64,000 nucleotides of DNA from Microglena sp. YARC (lineage: Eukaryota; Chlorophyta; Chlorophyceae; Chlamydomonadales; Chlamydomonadaceae), in assembly GCA_022414725.1 (NCBI GenBank), contig CM039463.1, forward strand, positions 74,915,966 to 74,979,965, given 5' to 3'. The notes below the pieces were generated by a model that was not told where the DNA came from, searched no databases, and saw nothing but the letters and a program-made list of their open reading frames with translations. Positions 30,841-44,945 of the stretch are shown here, piece by piece; the stretch's first letter is position 1; the number at the start of each line of letters is the position of its first letter. The position numbers and the translations under genes were made by a program.

Positions 30841-33800
30841 CGCTGGTGTGGGGTCCCTTTGATTATCCCCCTCCACACACCCACAAACCCTCTTGGGTGG
30901 GAGGTGGGTGTGGGGTGGGGGGTCCCTTTGATTATCCCCCTCCACACACCCACAAACCCTCTTGGGTGGGAGGTGGGTGTGGGGTGTGGGGTCCCTTTTA
31001 TTATCCCCCTCCACACACCCACAAACCCTCTTGGGGTGGGAGGTGGGTGTGGGGTGTGGGGTCCCTTTGATTATCCCCCTCCACACACCCACAAACCCTC
31101 TTGGGTGGGAGGTGGGTGTGGGGTGTGGGGTCCCTTTGATTATCCCCCTCCACACACCCACAAACCCTCTTGGGTGGGAGGTGGGTGTGGGGTGTGGGGT
31201 CCCTTTGATTATCCCCCTCCACACACCCACAAACCCTCTTGGGTGGGAGGTGGGTGTGGGGTCCCTTTTATTATCCCCCTCCACAAACCCACAAACCCTC
31301 TTGTGTGGGAGGTGGGTGTGGGGTGTGGGGTCCCTTTGATTATCCCCCTCCACACACCCACAAACCCTCTTGGGTGGGAGGTGGGTGTGGGGTCCCTTTT
31401 ATTATCCCCCTCCACAAACCCACAAACCCTCTTGGGTGGGAGGTGGGTGTGGGGTGTGGTGCAGTGATTTTCCTAAGGTTTTTGGACGAAACATTAATAA
31501 TCGTTTGGGTCCGATTCCTGGGTCTGCACTTTGGAAACATGAAAACATTAATAATCGTTTTGAACGATTCTGCACAATTACAGTTTTGCTGGAAGAAAAA
31601 CGATATAAATGGTAGGGGGGGTAGGGGGTCCTGGCGGGTCCCCTGGAGGTCGGCCCCGGGCGCGCCCGCGGGCGTGGGCCCCGCGGGGGCGGGGGTGGGG
31701 TATTAAACACGATGGCTTCTGGGTTTGTAGTTCAGTTGCCTATAATTGCGATGCCCTACACGTTTGCCCGAAGTGAGAGGGCAAGGGGAAATAGCATCCA
31801 GTTAGCATATTGGGCGCAGGCGCGCAGCATCTCGCGAGTGAACCCTTCCCACCCACCGACTCATTAACCCAATACTCGCTCGGTTCCTACAAAGCAGACA
31901 GATGTGCGCAGGAATAAATGCGATACCCATTAGCTATCAGCTATGCCCGCGCTGTAATCAAAGAGTAGGGGGAAAGGCAGGGGTCAGCTGTCAGTCAGAG
32001 CTCCGGGGGAAATCTGCATACATCGCCGAAATTGTTAACATTGATGCCGGAGGCGAGTAGAAGGGCACGCATTCCCGCCCAGTGCAAAGCAATAGCTGCC
32101 ATAAGCGCGCCCAGTCAGAGCATTTGTTCCTGTTGCGAGTGAAAAAAGGCGTCAAGCATTCAATTCAACAGCAGCAGTTGTAAAAGTTGTGGAGGAATAG
32201 CTTCAGAGTGAGCACTCATAAGCGACTGAGGTTTGGCCAATACTGGTCTTAAACATGTGCCTGTCACTGATTTGAAGCTCCCAGTTCTGGTCCATGCTTG
32301 TGTAGATTGAAAGATTTGGCGAGGAACATGATGCTGGGGAGCACGCGATGGAAATGCAGTCAGCGAGCGAGGAGGAGGAGACCAGCGCAGGAGGAGGAGA
32401 AGCGAGTGCTGTGACGGGGAAGCTGCATGGTTAGGTGTTTCAGCAAGAGCTGGCAGTGAAGAAAGTGGCGAGTTTGGGCGTAACAGCAAGCGAGCCCTGG
32501 GACGAGGTTATTTCATGGGGTACGAGGCCTCAACTCCCCCCTGCCCCTTTCGCCTCCCCCCGGATGAGCTGGCTGGATCTGTCCAGCGTGTCACCCCAGT
32601 TTTCTAGCCAGAGCATGCTCCCATGTGATAGGAAATTTGGGATGCGCGATGCCTGAGCCAACAGTATGGCGGATGCTAAACATTAATAATCGTTCTGCAC
32701 GATGCTGCAGCCAGCGTTTGGGTCGACCGGAAACATTAATAATCGTGCATGAACGATGCCCAGGTCAAAGTTTCGCGAGCTCGAAAACATTACCCAGACC
32801 TGAGAAAACGATGGACCATTTCGCGAGAAACATTAATAATCGTGCCTGCACGATTAATCTTGCTAAGGAAAAACGCTGGTGTGGGGTCCCTTTGATTATC
32901 CCCCTCCACACACCCACAAACCCTCTTGGGTGGGAGGTGGGTGTGGGGTGGGGGGTCCCTTTGATTATCCCCCTCCACACACCCACAAACCCTCTTGGGT
33001 GGGAGGTGGGTGTGGGGTGTGGGGTCCCTTTTATTATCCCCCTCCACACACCCACAAACCCTCTTGGGTGGGAGGTGAGTGTGGGGTGTGGGGTCCCTTT
33101 GATTATCCCCCTCCACACACCCACAAACCCTCTTGGGTGGGAGGTGGGTGTGGGGTGTGGGGTCCCTTTGATTATCCCCCTCCACACACCCACAAACCCT
33201 CTTGGGTGGGAGGTGGGTGTGGGGTGTGGGGTCCCTTTGATTATCCCCCTCCACACACCCACAAACCCTCTTGGGTGGGAGGTGGGTGTGGGGTCCCTTT
33301 GATTATCCCCCTCCACAAACCCACAAACCCTCTTGTGTGGGAGGTGGGTGTGGGGTGTGGGGTCCCTTTGATTATCCCCCTCCACACACCCACAAACCCT
33401 CTTGGGTGGGAGGTGGGTGTGGGGTGTGGTGCAGTGATTTTCCTAAGGTTTTTGGACGAAACATTAATAATCGTTTGGGTCCGATTCCTGGGTCTGCACT
33501 TTGGAAACATGAAAACATTAATAATCGTTTTTGAACGATTCTGCACAATTACAGTTTTGCTGGAAGAAAAACGATATAAATGGTAGGGGGGGTAGGGGGT
33601 CCTGGCGGGTCCCCTGGAGGTCGGCCCCGGGCGCGCCCGCGGGCGTGGGCCCCGCGGGGGCGGGGGTGGGGTATTAAACACGATGGCTTCTGGGTTTGTA
33701 GTTCAGTTGCCTATAATTGCGATGCCCTACACGTTTGCCCGAAGTGAGAGGGCAAGGGGAAATAGCATCCAGTTAGCATATTGGGCGCAGGCGCGCAGCA

Positions 33801-36800
33801 TCTCGCGAGTGAACCCTTCCCACCCCACCGACTCATTAACCCAATACTCGCTCGGTTCCTACAAAGCAGACAGATGTGCGCAGGAATAAATGCGATACCC
33901 ATTAGCTATCAGCTATGCCCGCGCTGTAATCAAAGAGTAGGGGGAAAGGCAGGGGTCAGCTGTCAGTCAGAGCTCCGGGGGAAATCTGCATACATCGCGA
34001 AATTGTTAACATTGATGCCGGAGGCGAGTAGAAGGGCACGCATTCCCGCCCAGTGCAAAGCAATAGCTGCCATAAGCGCGCCCAGTCAGAGCATTGTTCC
34101 TGTTGCGAGTGAAAAAAGGCGTCAAGCATTCAATTCAACAGCAGCAGTTGTAAAAGTTGTGGAGGAATAGCTTCAGAGTGAGCACTCATAAGCGACTGCA
34201 GGTTTGGCCAATACTGGTCTTAAACATGTGCCTGTCACTGATTTGAAGCTCCCAGTTCTGGTCCATGCTTGTGTAGATTGAAAGATTTGGCGAGGAAACA
34301 TGATGCTGGGGAGCACGCGATGGAAATGCAGTCAGCGAGCGAGGAGGAGGAGACCAGCGCAGGAGGAGGAGAAGCGAGTGCTGTGACGGGGAAGCTGCAT
34401 GGTTAGGTGTTTCAGCAAGAGCTGGCAGTGAAAGAAAGTGGCGAGTTTGGGCGTAACAGCAAGCGAGCCCTGGGACGAGGTTATTTCATGGGGTACGAGG
34501 CCTCAACTCCCCCCTGCCCCTTTCGCCTCCCCCCGGATGAGCTGGCTGGATCTGTCCAGCGTGTCACCCAGTTTTCTAGCCAGAGCATGCTCCCATGTGA
34601 TAGGAAATTTGGGATGCGCGATGCCTGAGCCAAACAGTATGGCGGATGCTAAAACATTAATAATCGTTCTGCACGATGCTGCAGCCAGCGTTTGGGTCGA
34701 CCGGAAACATAATAATCGTGCATGAACGATGCCCAGGGTCAAAGTTTCGCGAGCTCGAAAAACATTACCCAGACCTGAGAAAACGATGGACCATTTCGCG
34801 AGAAACATTAATAATCGTGCCTGCACGATTAATCTTGCTAAGGAAAAACGCTGGTGTGGGTCCCTTTGATTATCCCCCTCCACACACCCACAAACCCTCT
34901 TGGGTGGGAGGTGGAGTGTGGGGTGGGGGGTCCCTTTGATTATCCCCCTCCACACACCCACAAACCCTCTTGGGTGGGAGGTGGGTGTGGGGTGTGGTCC
35001 CTTTTATTATCCCCCTCCACACACCCACAAACCCTCTTGGGTGGGAGGTGAGTGTGGGTGTGGGGGGTCCCTTTGATTATCCCCCTCCACACACCCACAA
35101 AACCCTCTTGGGTGGAGGTGGTGTGGGGTGTGGGGTCCCTTTGATTATCCCCCTCCACACACCCACAAACCCTCTTGGGTGGGAGGTGGGTGTGGGGTGT
35201 GGGTCCCTTTGATTATCCCCCTCCACACACCCACAAACCCTCTTGGTGGGAGGTGGTGTGGGTCCCTTTATTATCCCCCTCCACAAACCCACAAACCCTC
35301 TTGTGTGGAGGTGGGGTGGGTGTGGGGTCCCTTTGATTATCCCCCTCCACACACCCACAAACCCTCTTGGGTGGGAGGTGGGTGTGGGTGTGCAGTGATT
35401 TTCCTAAGGTTTTTGGACGAAACATTAATAATCGTTTGGGTCCGATTCCCTGGGTCTGCACTTTGGAAACATGAAAACATTAATAATCGTTTTGAACGAT
35501 TCTGCACAATTACAGTTTTGCTGGAAGAAAAACGATATAAATGGTAGGGGGGGTAGGGGGTCCTGGCGGGTCCCCTGGAGGTCGGCCCCGGGCGCGCCCG
35601 CGGGCGTGGGCCCCGCGGGGCGGGGGTGGGGTATTAAACACGATGGCTTCTGGGTTTTGTAGTTCAGTTGCCTATAATTGCGATGCCCTACACGTTTGCC
35701 CGAAGTGAGAGGGCAAGGGAAATAGCATCCAGTTAGCATATTGGGCGCAGGCGCGCAGCATCTCGCGAGTGAAACCCTTCCCACCCCACCGACTCATTAA
35801 CCCAATACTCGCTCATGGTTCCTACAAAGCAGACAGATGTGCGCAGGAATAAATGCGATACCCATTAGCTATCAGCTATGCCCGCGCTGTAATCAAAGAG
35901 TAGGGGGAAAGGCAGGGGTCAGCTGTCAGTCAGAGCTCCGGGGGAAATCTGCATACATCGCGAAATTGTTAACATTGATGCCGGAGGCGAGTAGAAGGGC
36001 ACGCATTCCCGCCCAGTGCAAAGCAATAGCTGCCATAAGCGCGCCCAGTCAGAGCATTGTTCCTGTTGCGAGTGAAAAAAGGCGTCAAGCATTCAATTCA
36101 ACAGCAGCAGTTGTAATAGTTGTGGAGGAATAGCTTCAGAGTGAGCACTCATAAGCGACTGAGGTTTGGCCAATACTGGTCTTAAACATGTGCCTGTCAC
36201 TGATTTGAAGCTCCCAGTTCTGGTCCATGCTTGTGTAGATTGAAAGATTTGGCGAGGAACATGATGCTGGGGAGCACGCGATGGAAATGCAGTCAGCGAG
36301 CGAGGAGGAGGAGACCAGCGCAGGAGGAGGAGAAGCGAGTGCTGTGACGGGAAGCTGCATGGTTAGGTGTTTCAGCAAGAGCTGGCAGTGAAGAAAGTGG
36401 CGAGTTTGGGCGTAACAGCAAGCGAGCCCTGGGACGAGGTTATTTCATGGGGTACGAGGCCTCAACTCCCCCCTGCCCCTTTCGCCTCCCCCCGGATGAG
36501 CTGGCTGGATCTGTCCAGCGTGTCACCCAGTTTTCTAGCCAGAGCATGCTCCCATGTGATAGGAAATTTGGGATGCGCACGATGCCTGAGCCAACAGTAT
36601 GGCGGATGCTAAACATTAATAATCGTTCTGCACGATGCTGCAGCCAGCGTTTGGGCTCGACCGGAAACATTAATAATCGTGCATGAACGATGCCCAGGTC
36701 AAAGTTTCGCGAGCTCGAAAACATTACCCAGACCTGAGAAAACGATGGACCATTTCGCTGAGAAACATTAATAATCGTGCCTGCACGATTAATCTTGCTA

Positions 36801-39800
36801 AGGAAAAACGCTGGTGTGGGGTCCCTTTGATTATCCCCCTCCACACACCCACAAACCCCTCTTGGGTGGGAGGTGGGTGTGGGGTGGGGGGTCCCTTTGA
36901 TTATCCCCCTCCACACACCACAAACCCTCTTGGGTGGGAGGTGGGTGTGGGGTGTGGGTCCCTTTTATTATCCCCCTCCACACACCCACAAACCCTCCTG
37001 CGGTGGGAGGTGAGTGTGGGGTGTGGGGTCCCTTTGATTATCCCCCTCCACACACCCACAAACCCTCTTGGGTGGGAGGTGGGTGTGGGGTGTGGGTCCC
37101 TTTGATTATCCCCCTCCACACACCCACAAACCCCTCTTGGGTGGGAGGTGGGTGTGGGTGTGGGGTCCCTTTTGATTATCCCCCTCCCACACACCCACAA
37201 ACCCTCTTGGGTGGAGGAGTGGGTGTGGGGTCCCTTTATTATCCCCCTCCACAAAACCCACAAACCCTCTTGTGTGGGAGGTGGTGTGGGGTGTGGCGGT
37301 CCCTTTGATTATCCCCCTCCACACACCCACAAACCCTCTTGGTGGGAGGGGTGGGTGGGTGTGGTGCAGTGATTTTCCTAAGGTTTTTGGACGAAACATT
37401 AATAATCGTTTGGGTCCGATTCCTGGTCTGCACTTTGGAAACATGAAAACATTAATAATCGTTTTGAACGATTCTGCACAATTACAGTTTGCTGGAAGGA
37501 AGAAAAACGATAATAAATGGTAGGGGGGTAGGGGGTCCTGGCGGGTCCCCTGGAGGTCGCCCCGGGCGCGCCCGCGGGCGTGGGCCCCCGCGGGGGCGGG
37601 GGGTGGGTATTAAACACGATGGCTTCTGGGTTTGTAGTTCAGTTGTGCCTATAATTGCGATGCCCTACACGTTTGCCCGAAGTGAGAGGGCAACGTGGGG
37701 AAATAGCAATCCAGTTAGCAATTGGGCGCAGGCGCGCAGCATCTCGCGAGTGAACCCTTCCCACCCCACCGACTCATTAACCCAATACTCGCTCGTTCCT
37801 ACAAAGCAGACAGATGTGCGCAGGAATAAATGCGATACCCATTAGCTATCAGCTATGCCCGCGCCTGTAATCAAAGAGTAGGGGGAAAGGCAGGTCAGCT
37901 GTCAGTCAGAGCTCCGGGGGAAAATCTGCATACATTCGCGAAATTGTTAACATTGATGCCGGAGGCGAGTAGAAGCGGCACGCATTCCCGCCCAGTGCAA
38001 AGCAATAGCTGCCATAAGCGCGCCCAGTCAGAGCATTGTTCCTGTTGCGAGTGTGAAAAAAAAGGGCGTCAAGCATTCAATTCAAACAGCAGCAGTTGTA
38101 ATAGTTGTGGAGGAATAGCTTCAGAGTGAGCACTCATAAGCGACTGAGGTTTGGCCAATACTGGTCTTAAACATGTGCCTGTCACTGATTTGAAGCTCCC
38201 AGTTCTGGTCCATGCTGTGTAGATTGAAAGATTTGGCGAGGAACATGATGCTGGGGAAGCACGCGATGGAAATGCAGTCAGCGACGAGGAGGAGGAGACC
38301 AGCGCAGGAGGAGGAGAAGCGAAGCTGTGACGGGGAAGCTGCATGGTTAGGTGTGTCAGCAAGAGCTGGCATTGAAGAAAGTGGCGAGTTTGGCGTAACA
38401 GCAAGCGAGCCCTGGGACGAGGTTATTTCATGGGGTACGAAGCCTCAACTCCCCCCTGCCCCTTTCGCCTTCCCCCCGATGAGCTGGCTGGATCTTCACT
38501 GTCTCCGCGGCGTTTCCACCCAGTTTTCTAGCCAGAAGCATGCTCCCAGGTGTTGATAGGAAATTTGGGATGCGCGATGCCTGAGCCAAACAGTATGGCG
38601 GATGCTAAAAAACATTAATAATCGTTCTGCACGATGCTGCAGCCAGCGTTTGGGTCGACCCGGAAAACATTAATAATCGTGCATGAACGATGCCCAGGTC
38701 AAGTTTCGCGAGCTCGAAAACATTACCCAGACCTGAAAACGATGGACCATTTCGGAGAAACATTAATAATCGTGCCTGCACGATTAATTCTTGCTAAGGC
38801 CAACAAAAAACGCTGGTGTGGGTTCCCTTTGATTATCCCCCTCCACACACCCACAAACCCTCTTGGGTGGAGTGGTGTGTGGTGGGGGATTATTCCACAC
38901 ACCCACAAAACCCTCTTGGGGAGGCTGTTGGGTGTGGGGTCCCATTATACCCTCACACACCACAAACCCTCTTGGTGGAAGGGGCGAGTGTGGGTGTGGG
39001 TCCCTTTGATTATCCCCCTCCACACACCCACAAACCCTCTTGGGTGGAGGTGGGTGTGGGGTGTGGAGGTCCCTTTGATTATCCCCCTCAACCACACACC
39101 CACAAACCCTCTTGGGTGGGAGGTGGGTGTGGGGTGTGGGTCCCTTTGATTATCCCCCTCCACACACCCACAAACCCTCTTGGGTGGGAGGTGGGTGTGG
39201 GGTCCCTTTTATTATCCCCTCCACTTAAACCCACAAAACCCTCTTGTGCTCTCAATTTACAAGTTCTGGCACGTGTGGGAGGGCGGCGTGTGGTGATGTG
39301 TGGGGCTCACACATCTAAAATTAATATCCCGCCTCCAGCAACGACCCACAAACCCCTCTTGTGAGTCGTGGCGTGTGGGTGTGGGTCCTGTGAGTAATCC
39401 CCCTCCACAACCCACAAACCCTCCTTGTGAGGGGTGTGGGTGTGGGTGTCCTTTGATCATCCCCCTCCACACCACCCACAAACCCCTCTTGGGATGCGAC
39501 GTGACAGGTGCTGCTAGAGCGGTGATAGGGAGTCGCCTATGATTACTATCCCCTCCATCACCACCCACAAACCCCTTGGGGAGTGGAGGTGACCGGCGTC
39601 TCCTTGTTTATTACCCCCTTCCCACAAACACCCGATCTGAAATACCCGGCCTCCTGTGTCGTCAAGTGGGCCGCTCAGCACATGGTTGGGGTGTGGGTCC
39701 CTTTTATTCCCCCTACCACAAACCACAAACATCCCTTGGGGTAAGCGAAGTCGACGAACATAGGTGATGCGGTGTGGGAACGTATGGGCTCTTCCCTCCC

Positions 39801-42800
39801 AGCAAGGGTGGTTGATCTCCGCCCATAATGCAAACTAGGACTTCCATAAGTTGTTGACGAAACATTAATAATCGTTTGGCGGATTCCTGCACGTCTGCCA
39901 CTTCAACATGAAAACAAAAGAGTAATCGTTTTCTAGCATTGAGAACATTAGCTGCTGATATCTTAGCCAGTTTGCGGAGGACAGGATATAAGAAGGACGA
40001 TATAACCACGAGCTTCTCACATCTTTTTGAATAGGGGTAGGGGTCCTGCGGTCCCCTGAGGTCGGCCCCCGGGCGCGCCCCGGCGTGGCCCCGCGGCGGG
40101 GGGTATTAAAACGACGATGGCTTCTGGCGTTTGCAGTTCAGTTGCCTAATAATTCGCATGCCCTACACGTTTAGCCCAAGCCTGAGAGCAAGGGACGAAT
40201 AGCATCAGTTTAGCCATATTGGCTGCGCAGGCGCGCAGCATCTCGCAGAGTGAACCCTTCCCAACCCCACCCGACTCAAATTAAACCAATACTCGCTCGG
40301 TTCCTACAAAGCAGACAGATGTCGCAGGAATAAAGCGATTACCCATTAGCTATCAGCTATGGCCCGCCGCATGTAATCCAAAGAGTCTAGGGGGAAGGCA
40401 GGGGTCAAGCCTGTTCAGTCAGAGCTCCGGGGGAAATCTGCATACACGCGAATATTGTTAACATTGATGCCGAGGCGAGTAGGAAGGGCACGCATTCCCG
40501 CCCATGCAAAGCAATCAGCTGCCCATAAGGCCGCGCCCCAGTCAGAGCATTGTCCTGTTGCGAGTGAAAAAGGCGGTCAAGCATTCAATTCAACAGCCAA
40601 GCAGTTGTAATAGTTGTTGGAGGAATAGCTTCAGAGTGGAGCACTCGATAAGCCGACTGAGGTTGGGCAATTTACTGGTCTTAAACATGTTGCCTTCACT
40701 GATTTGAAGCCTCCCCAGTCTTGGGTCCATGCTTGTGTAGATTAAAGATTTGGCGAGGAACATGATGCTGGGAGCACAGCGATGGAAATGCAGTCAGCGA
40801 GCCGAGGAGGAGGAGACCAAACGCTAGGAGGAGGAGAAGCGAGTGCTGTGACGGGAAGGCTTGCATGGTTAGGTGTTTCAGCAAGAGCTGGCAGTGAAGA
40901 AAGTGGCCCGAGTTTTGGCGCGTAAACAGCAAGCGGAGCCCATGGACGAGGGTTTAATTTTCATGGGGTACGAGCGCCTCAACTCCCCCCTTGCCCCTTT
41001 CGCCTCCCCCCGGATAGCTGCGACTGGATCTGTCCAGCGTGTCACCCAGTTTTTCTAGCCAGAGCATGCTCCCATGTGATAGGAAATTTTGGTATGCGCG
41101 ATGCCTAAGCCAACAGTATGGCGGATCGCCTAAAACATTAATAATCGTTCTGCACGATGCTGCAGCCCAGGCGTTTGGGTCTGCCCCGGAAACATAATAA
41201 TCGTGCATGAACGATGCCCAGGTCAAAGTTTCGCGAGCTCGAAAAACATTAACCCAGACCTGAGAAAACCCGTGGACCATTTCGCAGAAACCATTTAATA
41301 ATCGTGCCTGCACCGATTAATCTTGCTAAGGGAAAAACGCTTGTGTGGGTCCCTTTGATTATCCACCTCCACGACACCCACAAACCCTCTTGGTGGGAGG
41401 TGGGTTGGCGTGGGGCGGCTCCCTTTGATTATCCCCCCCCTCCCACACACCACAAACCCTCTTGGGTGGGAGGTGGTGTGGGTGCGGGCCGTCCTTTTAT
41501 TATTTCCCCCTCCACACACCCACAAAACCCTCTTGGGGGGGAGGGGGTGTGGGGTGTGGCGGTCCCTATTGGATTTCCCCTCCACACACCCACAAACCCT
41601 CTTGGGTGGGAGGTGGGTGTGGGGTGTGGGTCCCTTTGATTATCCCCTCCACACAACCCACAAAACCCTCTTGGGGTGGGAGGTGGGTGCGGGTGTGGGA
41701 CCGTCCTTGATTATTCCCCCTCCACACACCACAAACCCTCTGGGTGGGAGGTGGTGTGCGGGTCCCTTTGTTATTCCCCTCCACACACCCACAAACCCTT
41801 CTTGGGTGGGAGGTGGGTGTGGGGCGGGGGGGTCCTTTGATTATCCCCCTCCACACACCCACAAAACCCTCTGGGTGGGCAGGTGGGTGTGGGGTGTGGT
41901 GGTTCCCTTTATTATCCCCCTCCACACCACCCACAAACCCTCTTTGGGCTGGGGTGGTGTGGGGTGTGGGGTCCCTTTAGATTATCCCCCTCCACACAAC
42001 CCACAAACCCTCTTGGGGTGGGAGTTGGGTGTGGGGTGTGGGGTCCCTTTGGATTATCCCCCTCCACACACCCACAAACCCTCTTTGGGTGGCGAGGTGG
42101 GTGTGGGGTGTTGGGGGTTCCCTTTGATTATCCCCCTCCACACACCCACAAACCCTCTTGGTGGGAGTGTGGGTGTGGGGTGTGGGCTCCCTTTTATTAA
42201 ATCCCCCTCCACAAACCCAACAAACCCTTCTTGTGTTGAGGTGGGTGTGGGGTGTGGGTCCCTTTGATTATCCCCCTCCACACACCCCACAAAACCCTAT
42301 TGGGTTGGTGAGGTGGGTGGGAGGTCCCTTTTGATTATCCCCCTCCACACACCACAAACCCCTGGGGTGCTGGGAGGGGGTGGTGTGGGTGTGGGAGCAG
42401 TGATTTCCTAAGGTTTTGACGAAACAAATAATCGTTTCGGGTCCGATTCCTGGGTTCTGCACTTTGGAAACATTTTGAAAACATTAATAAATCGTTTTGA
42501 AGATTTCTGCACTAATTACAGTTTGCTGGAAAGAAATGATATACAATGGTAGGGGGGCGTAGGGTCCTGGCGGGTCCCCTGGAGCGTCCGGCCCGGCGCG
42601 GCCCGCGGCGTGGGCCCCGCGGGGGCGGGGTGGGGTATTAAACACGATGGCTTCTGGGGTTGTAGTTCAGTTTGCCTATAATTGCGATGCCCTACAGGTT
42701 TGCCCGAAGTGAGAGCGGCAAGGGGAATAGCATCCAGTTGCAATTGGGCGCAGGCGCGCAGATTCTCAAATAAAAAGAAACACACAAAAAACAAAAAAAA

Positions 42801-43000
42801 AAAAAACAAAAAAAAAACAAAGCTCGATACCTATGAAACCCTTCCAACCCCACCGACTCATTAACCAATACAACGCTCACGGTTCCTACAAAGCAGACAG
42901 ATGTAGACAGCAAGGAATAAATGCGAATACCCATTACGCTACCAGCTATGCACCACCAAAAACGGCCCGCGCTGTAATCAAAAGAGTATCTCATACATCT

Positions 43001-44000
43001 NNNNNNNNNNNNNNNNNNNNNNNNNNNNNNNNNNNNNNNNNNNNNNNNNNNNNNNNNNNNNNNNNNNNNNNNNNNNNNNNNNNNNNNNNNNNNNNNNNNN
43101 NNNNNNNNNNNNNNNNNNNNNNNNNNNNNNNNNNNNNNNNNNNNNNNNNNNNNNNNNNNNNNNNNNNNNNNNNNNNNNNNNNNNNNNNNNNNNNNNNNNN
43201 NNNNNNNNNNNNNNNNNNNNNNNNNNNNNNNNNNNNNNNNNNNNNNNNNNNNNNNNNNNNNNNNNNNNNNNNNNNNNNNNNNNNNNNNNNNNNNNNNNNN
43301 NNNNNNNNNNNNNNNNNNNNNNNNNNNNNNNNNNNNNNNNNNNNNNNNNNNNNNNNNNNNNNNNNNNNNNNNNNNNNNNNNNNNNNNNNNNNNNNNNNNN
43401 NNNNNNNNNNNNNNNNNNNNNNNNNNNNNNNNNNNNNNNNNNNNNNNNNNNNNNNNNNNNNNNNNNNNNNNNNNNNNNNNNNNNNNNNNNNNNNNNNNNN
43501 NNNNNNNNNNNNNNNNNNNNNNNNNNNNNNNNNNNNNNNNNNNNNNNNNNNNNNNNNNNNNNNNNNNNNNNNNNNNNNNNNNNNNNNNNNNNNNNNNNNN
43601 NNNNNNNNNNNNNNNNNNNNNNNNNNNNNNNNNNNNNNNNNNNNNNNNNNNNNNNNNNNNNNNNNNNNNNNNNNNNNNNNNNNNNNNNNNNNNNNNNNNN
43701 NNNNNNNNNNNNNNNNNNNNNNNNNNNNNNNNNNNNNNNNNNNNNNNNNNNNNNNNNNNNNNNNNNNNNNNNNNNNNNNNNNNNNNNNNNNNNNNNNNNN
43801 NNNNNNNNNNNNNNNNNNNNNNNNNNNNNNNNNNNNNNNNNNNNNNNNNNNNNNNNNNNNNNNNNNNNNNNNNNNNNNNNNNNNNNNNNNNNNNNNNNNN
43901 NNNNNNNNNNNNNNNNNNNNNNNNNNNNNNNNNNNNNNNNNNNNNNNNNNNNNNNNNNNNNNNNNNNNNNNNNNNNNNNNNNNNNNNNNNNNNNNNNNNN
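43001..44000. other. Assembly gap of exactly 1,000 N
   Basis: A placeholder-length gap inside or at the end of the satellite array; true size unknown. The single 394- and 376-codon frames spanning it are artefacts. Confidence 1.
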
Positions 44001-44945
44001 ACAAACTCATGCAGTAAACAACATCTAGATTCTCTTGAATCAGGTGGAAGAAGGGTCGAGAGTCATGCAGCCATAAGCGCCATTTAACAGTGTTGAGGAT
44101 ATGATTCCGTTTGCAAAACAACGACCTGGAGACTGCATCGTAAAAGTCCTCGTGGAAAACTCATGGCATAAAAAACAATCTATAGATTCTCTTGCTGTGG
44201 AAAGGTCAGAGTCAAAGCAGCAATCCATCGACTAACCCCATGTGGAGGAATGATACCGTTTGGCAAACAACGACCTGGGACTGCATCGTATCTCGTGGAA
44301 AACTCCAATGGAGTAAACAACAATTTAGATTCTCTTAAACGCACTGGTGGAAAAGGCGAGAGTCAAGCAACCATCCCCATTTTAACCAGTGTTGAGGATA
44401 TGATACCGTTGCAAACAACGACCTGAGACCTGCATGAGTCTCGTGAAACTCATGGCATAAACAACATCTAGTTCTCTTGCTGGTGGAAAAGGTCGGGATC
44501 AGCACCTCCCATGTAACCAGTGTTGAGATATGATATCCGTTGCAAACCCAACGACTGGAGACCTGCATCGTAGTGTGGAAACTCATGGCATAAACAACAA
44601 ATCTAGATTCCTCTTTGCTGGTGAAAGGTCGGCGAGTCTATAGCAGCCATCCCATGTCATACCTGTGTTGAGGATATGATACCGTTTGCAAACAACGACC
44701 TGGAGAACTGCACGAGTCTCGTGGAAAACTCATGGCAGTAAATCAACATCTAGATTCTCTTGCTGGTGAAATAAAGAGGAGAGTCAGCATGGCATCCAAA
44801 CATGTAAACCAGTGTTGAGATATGATACCGTTTCAAACAACGACCTGAAGACCTGCATGCGTAGTCTCGTGAAACTCATGGCAGTAAACAACATTCTAAG
44901 ATTCTCCTTGCTGGTGGAAAAGGTCGAGAGTCAAGAGCAATCCCA
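44001..44945. repeat. Tandem repeat of about 142 bp with many indels
   Basis: Six to seven copies of a unit containing AACAACATCTAGATTCTCTT, CCAGTGTTGAGGATATGATA and AACAACGACCTGGAGACC. Copies differ mainly by single-base insertions and deletions, which suggests uncorrected long-read sequence. Confidence 0.9.

Larger units (their letters stand above)
28985..43000. repeat. Composite satellite array, unit of about 2.0 kb, at least 6 units
   Basis: The marker CCTGGCGGGTCCCCTGGAGG occurs at 29601, 31630, 33601, 35562, 37537, 40044 (degraded) and 42566, so unit lengths are 2029, 1971, 1961, 1975, about 2507 and about 2522. Each unit holds: (a) 8-9 copies of a 69-bp minisatellite (GATTATCCCCCTCCACACAC ... 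TGGGTGGGAGGTGGG); (b) two ATTAATAATCGT hairpins; (c) a GC-rich core ending GGGGTATTAAACACGATGGC; (d) a body of about 900 bp related to the hAT-like element at 58372; (e) three or four more hairpins. Frames in the array are not conserved between units. Confidence 0.95.

Noticed and set aside
29132..36916. Frames repeating FDYPPPHTHKPSW or EGDNQRDPTPHT
   Set aside because: Translations of the 69-bp satellite unit; frames break between units.
42833..44121. 394- and 376-codon frames across the gap
   Set aside because: They consist mostly of the 1,000 N placeholder.
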